Below, in pieces: positions 1 to 7,526 of a stretch of 38,692 nucleotides of DNA. The position numbers were made by a program, and so were the translations under genes. The stretch comes from Pseudomonas sp. URMO17WK12:I2. Its GTDB lineage: Bacteria; Pseudomonadota; Gammaproteobacteria; Pseudomonadales; Pseudomonadaceae. The stretch is taken from contig NZ_QKYW01000014.1 of assembly GCF_003253735.1 (NCBI RefSeq), forward strand, positions 1 through 38,692. The letters run 5' to 3'. The first letter of the stretch is position 1. Each line of letters begins with the position of its first letter. Under the pieces are notes generated by a model that saw only the letters and a program-made list of their open reading frames with translations, did not search any database and was not told where the DNA came from.

Positions 1-96
1 TAACTCTCGAATTAACGAGTGTTTACTTGTGATGCTGATAATCTTGCGATCAATCAGTCTTAACCCACAAGCACCCACACGAATTGCTTGATTCAG
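1..96 (-). other. rRNA operon leader, 5' external spacer before 16S
   Basis: This is the transcribed leader between boxA and the 16S gene, which lies beyond base 1. It is recognisable from the conserved leader text found before Pseudomonas 16S genes. No mature rRNA sequence is present. Apparent short reading frames in 1-600 are not considered coding. Confidence 0.7.
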
Positions 97-135
97 TTGT
101 TAAAGAACGGTTGGCTGAGGCTTTCGTCTCAACCG
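97..135 (-). promoter_or_regulatory. rRNA antitermination site (boxB hairpin plus boxA)
   Basis: On the minus strand, a short hairpin (CGGTTG at 130-135 pairing with CAACCG at 108-113) is followed at once by a boxA, TTCTTTAACAA (97-107). The sequence from here to base 1 matches the usual Pseudomonas 16S leader, including CAAGCAATTCGTGTGGGTGC. These elements recruit Nus factors so that polymerase reads through the rRNA operon. The mature 16S gene is not in the window. Confidence 0.8.
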
Positions 136-143
136 AGGCGCGC

Positions 144-171
144 ATCTTACAGCACCCTCATTTGCTGTCAA
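144..171 (-). promoter_or_regulatory. rRNA operon promoter P4 (closest to 16S)
   Basis: On the minus strand, -35 TTGACA (166-171) and -10 TAAGAT (144-149) are 16 bp apart, again with a GCGC discriminator. An A-rich run upstream (about 172-205) resembles an UP element. The promoter fires into the boxB/boxA leader at 97-135. Confidence 0.78.
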
Positions 172-251
172 GCTGTTTTTGAAGAACTTTTTCTTTCTTC
201 TCAACACCTTGCAGCGCCCGACCAGATCATCTTCTCTCCAGCGGGAGGCGC

Positions 252-279
252 ATTCTACAGCGTTACAAACCGCTGTCAA
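252..279 (-). promoter_or_regulatory. rRNA operon promoter P3
   Basis: On the minus strand, a consensus -35 TTGACA (274-279) and -10 TAGAAT (252-257) have a 16-bp spacer and a GCGCC discriminator. This is the best -35 match of the set together with P4. Confidence 0.8.
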
Positions 280-358
280 CACCCTCTCTTACCGCCTTCG
301 ATCAAACCTGATCGAACCATCAACAGAACCACTCAAACCACCCTGTCGATGCCGGCGC

Positions 359-386
359 ATTCTACTCGAATTCGCCGTCCGTGCAA
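359..386 (-). promoter_or_regulatory. rRNA operon promoter P2
   Basis: On the minus strand, -35 TTGCAC (381-386) and -10 TAGAAT (359-364) have a 16-bp spacer, followed by the discriminator GCGCC. An A/T-rich tract at about 387-425 sits where an UP element would be expected. Confidence 0.75.
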
Positions 387-455
387 CCCTTATTTTCGTC
401 TAACTCTTTGTTTAAAAAGGAGTTTTCAGATCAGGCTGCGCCAGAAGTGGTGCGC

Positions 456-483
456 ATTATAGGCCCCCACATTTTCTGGTCAA
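456..483 (-). promoter_or_regulatory. rRNA operon promoter P1 (most upstream)
   Basis: Read on the minus strand, the -35 TTGACC (478-483) and the -10 TATAAT (456-461) are separated by 16 bp. The -10 is followed by a GC-rich GCGC discriminator, typical of stringently controlled stable-RNA promoters. An AT-rich stretch just upstream (about 484-510) could act as an UP element. It is the first of four similar promoters pointing left toward the 16S gene, which lies outside the window. Confidence 0.75.
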
Positions 484-570
484 CCGTTTATTTTCGATTT
501 CTTGCGAAATGGATCGGTGCGCGATAATCGAACGCTTTGCCTTCTACTTATATAGGTAGCCAGTTGACCA

Positions 571-586
571 AATTAACCAGTTAGTA
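571..586. promoter_or_regulatory. candidate operator upstream of aroQ
   Basis: AATTAACCAGTTAGTA shares the core AAC(C/T)AGTTAGTA with a near-perfect palindrome at 4818-4833 upstream of quiC. It lies just 3' of a TTGACC hexamer (564-569), and a weak TACATT (585-590) overlaps its end, so it could sit inside the aroQ promoter. The likely binder is the TetR regulator encoded at 1977-2660. That assignment is inferred from position and shared sequence only. Confidence 0.4.
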
Positions 587-640
587 CATTTTTTACAGGC
601 GCCATCACAGGCTGGCAGCACAATAACAACGGGAAGCACC

Positions 641-1081
641 ATGGCTCCGATCATTCTCATCCTCAACGGCCCGAACCTGAACCTGCTTGGCACTCGCGAG
701 CCAGCCACCTATGGTCATGAAACCCTGGCCGACCTCTCCAGGCTGTGCGCGGATACCGCCGAGGCCCTGGGCCTGGCTATCGAGTTCCGTCAGACCAACC
801 ATGAAGCCGAGTTGATCGACTGGCTTCACAAGGCTCGCGGCCGCTGCGCCGGTATCGTGATCAATCCGGCAGCCTGGACACATACCTCAGTAGCCATACG
901 CGATGCGCTGGTCGCTTGCGAGTTGCCAGTAATAGAAGTGCATTTGTCCAACGTGCACAAAAGGGAAACCTTTCGCCACCACTCCTTCGTATCACCTATC
1001 GCTCTGGGCGTGATCTGCGGCCTGGGCAGCGGTGGCTATCGCGCTGCTCTGCAGCACTTCAGCCGCCTCGTTAAGGAATAA
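641..1081 (+). CDS. aroQ: type II 3-dehydroquinate dehydratase
   Basis: This 146-residue protein interconverts 3-dehydroquinate and 3-dehydroshikimate as a cytosolic dodecameric enzyme. The N-terminal LNGPNLNLLGTREPATYG carries the catalytic Arg19 and Tyr24 loop. Asn75 lies in the IVINPAAW segment, and His101 and Arg112 lie in EVHLSNVHKRETFRHHS, so all family active-site residues are visible. Length is normal. The ATG at 641 is preceded by GGGAAG (631-636). The next gene starts 3 nt after the stop, so the two are cotranscribed. Pairing with a quinate-type dehydrogenase, quiC and a transporter suggests this is a catabolic copy (like aroQ2 of P. aeruginosa) rather than the biosynthetic one usually found beside accB. 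The catabolic role is inference from context. Confidence 0.93.
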   Translation: MAPIILILNGPNLNLLGTREPATYGHETLADLSRLCADTAEALGLAIEFRQTNHEAELIDWLHKARGRCAGIVINPAAWTHTSVAIRDALVACELPVIEVHLSNVHKRETFRHHSFVSPIALGVICGLGSGGYRAALQHFSRLVKE

Positions 1082-1084
1082 GAC

Positions 1085-1942
1085 ATGACCAGCACTACCC
1101 AGGGCATCCTGGCCGGCCTTATCGGCGCCGGCATCCAGGCTTCGCGAACCCCAGCCATGCATGAACATGAAGGGGACGCCCAAGGCTTGCGCTACCTATA
1201 TAGGCTGATCGACCTCGATCAGCTGAAGCTCGATAGCGGCGCCCTCCCCGACCTGTTGAGCGCTGCCGAGCGCATGAGCTTTACCGGGCTCAACATCACC
1301 TTCCCCTGCAAACAGGCAATCATCCCTCTGCTCGATGAGCTGTCAGACGAAGCCCGGGGTATCGGTGCAGTCAATACGGTTGTGTTCAAAGACGGCAAAC
1401 GCATTGGCCACAACACGGACTGCCTGGGTTTCCTGGAAGGTTTCCGGCGTGGCCTTGGTAACGCGCCGCGCCACAAGGTCGTACAAATGGGAGCAGGCGG
1501 TGCAGGCGCAGCAGTTGCTCACGCCTTGCTGAGTGAAGGCGTGGAGCAATTGAGCATCTTTGACGTCGAGCCCGCGCGCGCCCAGGCACTGGCTGCCAAC
1601 CTGAACAAGCATTTCGGCTCACAACGTGCTCAGGCTGGTGGCGACCTCGCCTCGGCAATGGCGAACGCGGATGGGCTGGTCAATACCACGCCAATGGGTA
1701 TGGCCAAGCTTCCAGGCATGCCGATTGCCAAGGAGCTGTTGCGCGCCGCCCTCTGGGTAGCCGAGATCGTTTACTTCCCGCTGGAAACCGAGCTGCTGCG
1801 TGAAGCGCGGGCCCTTGGCTGCAGAACGCTGGATGGCGGCAACATGGCGGTATTCCAGGCAGTGAAGGCATTCGAACTGTTCAGCGGCGTTGAAGCAGAC
1901 GCGCAACGCATGCTCGACCACTTCCATAGCATGAACGCCTGA
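1085..1942 (+). CDS. quinate/shikimate dehydrogenase (AroE superfamily)
   Basis: This 285-residue protein is predicted to oxidise quinate to 3-dehydroquinate and shikimate to 3-dehydroshikimate. Substrate-domain signatures are SRTPAMHE (Ser20, Thr22), NITFPCKQ with catalytic Lys76, and NTD with Asp112. The nucleotide fold has GAGGAGAA (from Gly136) and NTTPMGM. Biosynthetic AroE usually has a Ser-x-Ser pair; the Ser-Arg-Thr seen here is the arrangement in the Corynebacterium quinate/shikimate dehydrogenase, where Thr tolerates quinate. Asp160 at the end of the second Rossmann strand (LSIFDVEPARA), with no NRTxxRA motif, favours NAD over NADP. It forms an operon with aroQ. A role as a redundant biosynthetic shikimate dehydrogenase is less likely. 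Confidence 0.85.
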   Translation: MTSTTQGILAGLIGAGIQASRTPAMHEHEGDAQGLRYLYRLIDLDQLKLDSGALPDLLSAAERMSFTGLNITFPCKQAIIPLLDELSDEARGIGAVNTVVFKDGKRIGHNTDCLGFLEGFRRGLGNAPRHKVVQMGAGGAGAAVAHALLSEGVEQLSIFDVEPARAQALAANLNKHFGSQRAQAGGDLASAMANADGLVNTTPMGMAKLPGMPIAKELLRAALWVAEIVYFPLETELLREARALGCRTLDGGNMAVFQAVKAFELFSGVEADAQRMLDHFHSMNA

Positions 1943-1950
1943 TGCGTACG

Positions 1951-1977
1951 GGCCGGCTGCAGATTGGCCGGCCTTTT
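1951..1977 (+). terminator. rho-independent terminator after the dehydrogenase gene
   Basis: A GGCCGGC / GCCGGCC stem (1951-1957 with 1967-1973) with a 9-nt loop is followed by TTTT. It ends the aroQ-dehydrogenase transcript just before the convergent TetR gene stop at 1977. Confidence 0.8.
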
Positions 1978-2660
1978 CAGCGCGTGATGTAGCGCAACAC
2001 GGCTTCGCAGATCATGGTCTTGTGGCGCTGCTTGACCTGCTCATCCGGCAGGTCGATCTGGAAGATCTCACCGAAGGTATGGCGGTTGGACACTCGATAG
2101 AAGCAAAACGAGCTGATCAGCATGTGCACGTCAACGGTGGTAAGCCCCTCGCGAAACAGGCCTTCCTGCTCTCCCCGCTTGAGCGTTTCCTCAAGTGCCT
2201 GCAGCACCAGATTGCTCATTCTGCGGATTTCCGGCGACTGCTTCACGTATTCGCCGTAATGAATGTTCTCGATACAGACGATGCGCACGAAATCCGAATT
2301 ACGGTCGTGGTGATCGAAGGTGAATTCGACCAGCCGGCGGATGGCCTCCGGCGCGGCCAGCTCACCGAGGTGCAGGCGGTGCTCCGTGCTGCGGATATCG
2401 CCATACAACTTCAAGAGCACCTCGACGTAGAGCTGCTCTTTACTGCCGAAGTAGTAGTAGATCATGCGCTTGGAGGTCGCCGTACGTTCGGCGATGGCAT
2501 CGACCCGTGCGCCTGACAACCCTTGCTGAACGAACTCGGTGATGGCGGCCTGCAGGATATTCTCCCGGGTCTTTTCCGGGTTGTTCTTGCGAGGCTTGCG
2601 CGGCGGTGCTGCGAGTTCCGGGCTTGCAGCCTCAAGGGTGGTGGTCATGGAATCACTCAT
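1977..2660 (-). CDS. TetR-family regulator of the quinate/shikimate locus
   Basis: This 227-residue protein has a TetR helix-turn-helix at about residues 30-75, read from KTRENILQAAITEFVQQGL, VDAIAERTATSKRMIYYYF and KEQLY. The C-terminal all-helical ligand-binding part is family specific. A basic, Pro-rich N-terminal tail (about 28 residues) precedes the DNA-binding domain. It lies 71 nt downstream of quiC on the same strand and is probably cotranscribed with it, so it would be autoregulated. Its operator is proposed to be the related motifs at 571-586 and 4818-4833. The inducer, probably a pathway intermediate, is not visible in the sequence. A second in-frame ATG at 2648 is an alternative start. 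The arrangement resembles P. aeruginosa PA0242-PA0246. Confidence 0.85.
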   Translation of the reverse strand: MSDSMTTTLEAASPELAAPPRKPRKNNPEKTRENILQAAITEFVQQGLSGARVDAIAERTATSKRMIYYYFGSKEQLYVEVLLKLYGDIRSTEHRLHLGELAAPEAIRRLVEFTFDHHDRNSDFVRIVCIENIHYGEYVKQSPEIRRMSNLVLQALEETLKRGEQEGLFREGLTTVDVHMLISSFCFYRVSNRHTFGEIFQIDLPDEQVKQRHKTMICEAVLRYITR

Positions 2661-2731
2661 CTTGGCGCTCTTGTTATCGTGGCTGACGCAAAGCGGATAC
2701 CGGTACTGGCCTGCATCCGCCCGGACACAGC

Positions 2732-4639
2732 TTACAGCTTCGCCTGACGCACGCTACCACTGCGTGCCTTGGCCATAGCCGCGAGGCGAACGGCGACGTT
2801 GGCGGCGCCGTAGCCCACATAGCCATTCTTGCGCTGAATGATCTCGAAGAAGAACCGTTCCTCGAAGGCCTCGGTGTACACGTGGAAGAGCTCACCGCCC
2901 TGAGCATCGCGGTCATAGAGCACGTTGTAGTAGGCCAGCTCGCTAAGAAACTCGTCATCGAAATCGAAGCGCGCTGCCAGGTCGTCGTAGTAGTTGAGCG
3001 GAATGTCCAGCAACGGAACGCCCGCCTCCTTGGCACGCTCGACCTCCTTGAAGATGTCCTCGCAGGAAAATGCGATGTGATGCACGCCGGAGCCGCGGTA
3101 ACTCGATAGTGCATGAGCAATGGCGGTATTACGGTTCTCCGAAATGTTCAGCGGCAAGCGCACCGAACTGCAGCGACTGCGCAGCGCGCGACTTTTCACC
3201 AGGCCGTAGGGATCGGGCAGCACGACCTCGTCATCGGCCTCGAAATCGAGCAGGCTCTTGTAGAACAATACCCAGCTGTCGAGACTTTCGGCAGGCAACG
3301 CCAGCGCCATATGATCGATACGCTGCAGGCTGCCGGTTGGTAGCGCAGCAGGATCCAGTTTGAAGTCGCTGTCATAGATGGTCTGCCCCGCTTCGGCCTG
3401 ATCAACCAGATAGATGAGGCTGCCATCAGGTGCCCGCATGGCGGGAATCTCCCGCTCGTTCGGGCCCACCAAGCCACGGTACGGATGACCCCGGTAGTCG
3501 ATCGCGCGCTGCAGCGCCGTGGCACCGTCCTTGACCTTCAAAGCGGTGGCGCACAGCGATGGGCCATGGGCTTCGAAGAAACCGTGGGCAAAGGAATACG
3601 GCTCGGCATTGAGCACGATGTTGATATCGCCCTGGCGCAACAGGCTGACGTCCTTGGAGCGGTGCTCGCCGGCCTTGGCGAAGCCCAGCCGCTCGAGCCA
3701 GCCGGACAACTTGGCCCCGGCCGCCTCATCGACGGCAAATTCGAGGAACTCCACACCGTGGTAACGGCTGGCTGGCGGGGTGTCGAACAACAGATCCAGG
3801 CTCGCTGCCTGGGCATCGGCTGCCAGTAGCTGCCGGGTCTTTTCTTCCAGATAGAGTAACGAGCGCAGGCCATCGACCGCATTGGCACGCGATGGCGCGG
3901 CACGGAAACCATCGTTGAAGATTTCCAGCGACAGCGGTCCGCTGTAACCGGTACGGATGATCGGGGCGAGAAAGCCCGGCAGATCGAATTCACCCTGGCC
4001 CGGGAAGCAACGGAAATGACGGCTCCACTCCAGTACATCCATGGCCAGAAGCGGTGCATCGGCCATCTGCACGAAAAAGATCTTGTTGCCTGGAATATCG
4101 GCGATAGCTGCCGGGTCGCCCTTGAGCGACAGGGTATGGAAACTGTCGAGGATCACCCCGACTGCGGAGTGATCGGCCTGGCGTACCAGGTTCCAGACCT
4201 GCTGGTAGGTATTGACGTGGTGCCCCCAGGCCAGTGCCTCGTAGCCGATACGCAAGCCGCGTGCACCGGCGCGCTCGCCCAGCAGGCGCAGGTCATCGAC
4301 CAGAATGTCTTCATCACCGAGCGAGTCGGCCGCGACGTTGCTGCACACCAGTACCAGGTCGGTGCCCAGCTCCTGCATCAGGTCGAACTTGCGCTCGGCG
4401 CGATCCAGGTTGCGCTGCAGGCGATCACGACGGCAGCCTTCGAAATCGCGGAAAGGCTGAAACAGCGTGATGGCGATGCCCAGATCGGCGCACATCTTGC
4501 GTACATCCCGCGGGCTGCCTGCGTAGTACAACAGGTCGTTCTCGAAGATTTCCACACCATCGAAGCCGGCAGCGGCGATGGCTTCGAGCTTCTCGGGCAG
4601 GGTGCCGCTCAGCGAGACGGTGGCAATCGAACGATGCAT
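2732..4639 (-). CDS. quiC: 3-dehydroshikimate dehydratase, two-domain QuiC1 type
   Basis: This 635-residue enzyme dehydrates 3-dehydroshikimate to protocatechuate, feeding the beta-ketoadipate pathway. Residues 1-~275 form a sugar-phosphate-isomerase-like TIM barrel with the four metal ligands Glu134 (GYEALAW), Asp165 (ILDSFH), Gln191 (FVQMAD) and Glu239 (LSLEIF). Residues ~290-625 form a vicinal-oxygen-chelate region like 4-hydroxyphenylpyruvate dioxygenase. His443 (IDHMALAL), His521 (VHHIAFS) and Glu599 (RFFFEIIQ) sit where that family's iron ligands are expected. The activity of this second domain is unknown in the QuiC1 family. The ATG at 4639 has GAGGAG 7 nt upstream. The gene is divergent from the transporter and upstream of the TetR gene. 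Confidence 0.92.
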   Translation of the reverse strand: MHRSIATVSLSGTLPEKLEAIAAAGFDGVEIFENDLLYYAGSPRDVRKMCADLGIAITLFQPFRDFEGCRRDRLQRNLDRAERKFDLMQELGTDLVLVCSNVAADSLGDEDILVDDLRLLGERAGARGLRIGYEALAWGHHVNTYQQVWNLVRQADHSAVGVILDSFHTLSLKGDPAAIADIPGNKIFFVQMADAPLLAMDVLEWSRHFRCFPGQGEFDLPGFLAPIIRTGYSGPLSLEIFNDGFRAAPSRANAVDGLRSLLYLEEKTRQLLAADAQAASLDLLFDTPPASRYHGVEFLEFAVDEAAGAKLSGWLERLGFAKAGEHRSKDVSLLRQGDINIVLNAEPYSFAHGFFEAHGPSLCATALKVKDGATALQRAIDYRGHPYRGLVGPNEREIPAMRAPDGSLIYLVDQAEAGQTIYDSDFKLDPAALPTGSLQRIDHMALALPAESLDSWVLFYKSLLDFEADDEVVLPDPYGLVKSRALRSRCSSVRLPLNISENRNTAIAHALSSYRGSGVHHIAFSCEDIFKEVERAKEAGVPLLDIPLNYYDDLAARFDFDDEFLSELAYYNVLYDRDAQGGELFHVYTEAFEERFFFEIIQRKNGYVGYGAANVAVRLAAMAKARSGSVRQAKL

Positions 4640-5208
4640 GCTTCAGCTCCTCATGGATAACGACCTCTGCGGATCGTGCAATGACCTGGGTCAGGAAGCA
4701 ACGTAGCCAACACCGCGTTCAAGCCTGGAGTCAGCCATGCCGCTCTATCCCCTGCTGAGTATTTGCGGGGCTTGAAGCGATTATTCGCGCGCCCAGGTGA
4801 GGCAGCAATGTAAAGTGTACGAACTAGTTAGTATTTAGTGCGGTTATCGAACACTAGGCGGTTTAGTGAATTGACGCTATTTCACGGTTTGCAACACCAT
4901 GCCCCTCACAGCAGTGCGAAGCACCTGTTGGCGGGCTGGTAAACACCCCCGCTTCAGCCATGACAATTTCAATAAGAGTACGCCCATGCTCACTTCCAAG
5001 CCTTTGCATACCCGCCTACCATTCGCACGCTTATTGGCGCCCACCCAGCCAACTGCGTCCGCGTCCGTCAAACCCTGACACGCGACACTCCGCTCGATAA
5101 TCCTGAAAGCGGGTCGACCGGTGCCATCCCCAAGGCCGGTCACCTCGAGCTGTGGCCCAGCCGCACCCCGGTGCCGCTTCGCTCAGCACGCTAATAACAA
5201 CGGAGACC
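4640..5208. other. intergenic region between quiC and the MHS transporter
   Basis: This 569-bp divergent control region contains the palindrome at 4818-4833 and must hold promoters for both quiC (-) and the transporter (+). No -35/-10 pair good enough to call was found. The open frame at 4877-5143 (-) has no recognisable domain or ribosome-binding site and is not called. The leader of the transporter downstream of the palindrome would be long if the start is near 4830. Confidence 0.6.
4818..4833. promoter_or_regulatory. candidate TetR operator upstream of quiC
   Basis: TACGAACTAGTTAGTA is a 16-bp palindrome with one mismatched base pair, centred on AACTAGTT. The core AAC(T/C)AGTTAGTA recurs upstream of aroQ at 571-586. 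It lies 178 bp from the quiC start in a region shared with the divergent transporter. The assignment to the local TetR protein is inference. Confidence 0.45.
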
Positions 5209-6588
5209 ATGATGGCTAAGCCCTCGAATTCACAAGCCAAGAAAGCCACCGCCAGCGGCTGGGTCGGTTCAGCGCTGGAGTACTACGATTTCTTCATCTA
5301 CGCGCAAGCTGCCGCGTTGATATTCCCGCAGATCTTCTTTCCCAACACCGACCCGAAGATGGCCATCGTTGCCTCGCTGGCCACTTATGGCGTTGGTTAC
5401 CTGGCCCGCCCGGTAGGGGCCTTCGTTCTCGGCCACTGGGGCGACACCCGCGGTCGCAAGAACGTGTTGCTGCTGTGCATGTTCCTGATGGGCATCTCCA
5501 CCATGGCCGTCGGCCTGCTGCCGACCTATCACGATATAGGCCTGTTGGCCCCCGTCCTCCTGGTGCTCCTGCGCCTGGTTCAGGGGTTTGCGGTGGCTGG
5601 CGAGATATCCGGTGCCAGCTCGATGATTCTCGAACATGCTCCGTTCGGGCGACGAGGCTTCTACGCCAGCTTCACGCTGCAGGGCGTGCAGGCCGGCCAG
5701 GTGCTTGCCGCTGCCGTGTTCCTGCCATTGGCCTACTTCATGCCGACCGAAGCATTCAACGACTGGGGCTGGCGAATTCCGTTCCTGCTCAGCGCCTTCG
5801 TGCTGCTGGCGGGGTTCATCATCCGTCGTGAAGTCCACGAGACGCCGGCCTTCGTCAACGAAGAGAACAAGCAGAAGATCGCCAAATCGCCGATCTCCGA
5901 AGCGTTCAGCACCAGTTGGCGAACCATGCTCCTGGTCATGGTCATGGCCCTGATGAACGTGATCCCGGTGGTGGCGACCATCTTCGGTGCCGCCTACGCC
6001 GTGCAACCGGCCTACGGGATCGGCTTCGACAAGAGCGTTTACCTGTGGATTCCGGTGGTGGGCAACATCGTCGCGGTGCTGGTGATCCCCTTCGTGGGCA
6101 ACCTTTCCGACAAGATCGGCCGCCGCCCGACCATGATCACCGGTGCACTGGGCTCGGGTCTGCTGGCCTTCGGATACCTGTATGCAATCAGCATCAGTAA
6201 CGTGCCACTGGCGTTCATCATGTCGCTGCTGATGTGGGGCGTGGTCTATCAAGGCTACAACGCGGTGTTCCCCAGCTTCTACCCGGAGCTGTTCCAGACC
6301 CGCTACCGCGTATCGGCCATGGCCATCGCCCAGAACATCGGCACCATGCTCACCGCCATGCTGCCTGCGGTGTTCGCCATGCTCGCGCCGCCCGGCTCGG
6401 ACAACATTCCGTGGCTGATCGGTGGCCTGGCATTCGGCATCACCTGCCTGTGCGCCATCGCCGCCTTCATCGCACCGGAAACCTACCGGATTCCGATGAG
6501 TGAACTGGGCAAGCCGGGCGCCAAGCCGATGGACAAGGCCGAGTACGACGCAGCCCGCAGCAGCAGCCTGCACGACACCACGCATTGA
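5209..6588 (+). CDS. MFS transporter, metabolite:H+ symporter type, probable quinate/shikimate uptake
   Basis: This 459-residue, 12-helix inner-membrane symporter belongs to the metabolite:H+ symporter branch of the major facilitator superfamily (ShiA, ProP, KgtP relatives). The diagnostic N-terminus GSALEYYDFFIYAQAAAL, the loop 2-3 motif GHWGDTRGRKNVL and the repeat in the second half GNLSDKIGRRPTM are all present. GFAVAGEISGASSMILEHAP marks helix 5 and the following loop. The frame is open further upstream to 5152, but ATG at 5209 (or the adjacent ATG at 5212) has GGAG at 5202-5205, so that start is chosen. The substrate is inferred from the neighbours: quiC, aroQ, the dehydrogenase and the regulator. 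Confidence 0.87.
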   Translation: MMAKPSNSQAKKATASGWVGSALEYYDFFIYAQAAALIFPQIFFPNTDPKMAIVASLATYGVGYLARPVGAFVLGHWGDTRGRKNVLLLCMFLMGISTMAVGLLPTYHDIGLLAPVLLVLLRLVQGFAVAGEISGASSMILEHAPFGRRGFYASFTLQGVQAGQVLAAAVFLPLAYFMPTEAFNDWGWRIPFLLSAFVLLAGFIIRREVHETPAFVNEENKQKIAKSPISEAFSTSWRTMLLVMVMALMNVIPVVATIFGAAYAVQPAYGIGFDKSVYLWIPVVGNIVAVLVIPFVGNLSDKIGRRPTMITGALGSGLLAFGYLYAISISNVPLAFIMSLLMWGVVYQGYNAVFPSFYPELFQTRYRVSAMAIAQNIGTMLTAMLPAVFAMLAPPGSDNIPWLIGGLAFGITCLCAIAAFIAPETYRIPMSELGKPGAKPMDKAEYDAARSSSLHDTTH

Positions 6589-6606
6589 GCGGCGCACAGG
6601 CGTAAA

Positions 6607-6635
6607 GCAAGAAGGCCCTAGACGGGCCTTCTTGC
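6607..6635. terminator. bidirectional terminator between the MHS transporter and EamA genes
   Basis: GCAAGAAGGCCC and GGGCCTTCTTGC form a perfect 12-bp stem with a 5-nt TAGAC loop. ATTT follows on the + side and TTTA on the - side. It lies between two convergent genes and can serve both. Confidence 0.85.
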
Positions 6636-6644
6636 ATTTCGGGG

Positions 6645-7526
6645 TCAGCGCTTGCGACGTTGCTGATAGGCGGCGGCCAGGCCGCTCAGGCAGATGATCG
6701 CGATACCCACCTTGGCGCTGGTCTCGGGGTCATGGCCAAACACCAGCAGCCCGAGCAGCCCGGCGAAAACGATCTGACAATAACCGAACGGTGCCAACAG
6801 CGCCGGTGCGGCATGGCGGAACGCCTTGGTCAGCAGCAGATGAGCGAACATGCCACAAGCCCCAAGCGCCAGCATCAACGGCAAATGGTGCCACTGCGGC
6901 AGTTGCCAGAAGAACGGCACCAGGCAGCTCATCAGCAGGGTATTGAGCAAGCCAGTGAAGAAATTGCTGGTGGTTGGCGTGTCGTACTGGCTGAGCAGGC
7001 GCGTGAGTATCTGATAGGCCGCGAAGCAACTCGCCGAACAGAGCGGCAGCAGCACGGCCGGCGTGAACAGATCGCCACCCGGGTGCACGATGATCAGCAC
7101 CCCCACGAAACCCACCAGCACCGCGGCCCATTGCCCGCGACTGACATGCTCCTTGAGCAGGGGCACCGACAGCGCAGTGACCAGCAACGGCGCGAGGAAG
7201 TTGACCGCCGTCGCTTCGGCCAGCGGGATATACAGCAGGCCGCTGGTGAAGAACAGGCTACAGCCCAGCAGACAGACTGCACGCAGTGCCTGCAATCCTG
7301 GGCGCTTGCTGCGTAAAACCCGCAAGCCCGACTGGGGCAGAAAGATGCCCGCCATCAAAAGGGTATGCACCACATAACGCGCCCACACCACCATGACCAC
7401 CGGATAGAAGCCGGACAGGTATTTCGACAGTGCGTCATGGCTGGCGAACAGGAACGTCGCCAGTACCACCAGTGCGATACCTTTGAAAGGATGGTTGACG
7501 CCTGATAGCGAACTCGGGGTGCTCAT
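6645..7526 (-). CDS. EamA/DMT-family transporter
   Basis: This 293-residue inner-membrane protein has about ten hydrophobic helices arranged as two repeats of five, as in drug/metabolite exporters of the EamA family. The first helix reads GIALVVLATFLFASHDALSK and the first repeat ends near VGVLIIVHPGG. The C-terminus is short and basic (YQQRRKR), predicted cytoplasmic. The substrate cannot be read from the sequence. Family members export amino acids, metabolites or small amphipathic compounds. The gene is monocistronic, convergent with the quinate transporter, and shares its terminator. No link to the quinate pathway is evident. Confidence 0.8.
   Translation of the reverse strand: MSTPSSLSGVNHPFKGIALVVLATFLFASHDALSKYLSGFYPVVMVVWARYVVHTLLMAGIFLPQSGLRVLRSKRPGLQALRAVCLLGCSLFFTSGLLYIPLAEATAVNFLAPLLVTALSVPLLKEHVSRGQWAAVLVGFVGVLIIVHPGGDLFTPAVLLPLCSASCFAAYQILTRLLSQYDTPTTSNFFTGLLNTLLMSCLVPFFWQLPQWHHLPLMLALGACGMFAHLLLTKAFRHAAPALLAPFGYCQIVFAGLLGLLVFGHDPETSAKVGIAIICLSGLAAAYQQRRKR

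Noticed and set aside
1..490. Short frames in the first 490 bases as small proteins
   Set aside because: They overlap the rrn promoters, boxB and boxA. Their sequence is explained by the rRNA leader.
4877..5143. An 88-residue minus-strand frame in the quiC-transporter gap
   Set aside because: No start signal or family match. It lies in the control region and overlaps the expected transporter leader.
5269..6597. A 442-residue open frame antisense to the MHS transporter
   Set aside because: It mirrors the transporter frame, as high-GC genes often do. It has no ribosome-binding site or recognisable domain, and its composition is rich in His, Arg and Gln.
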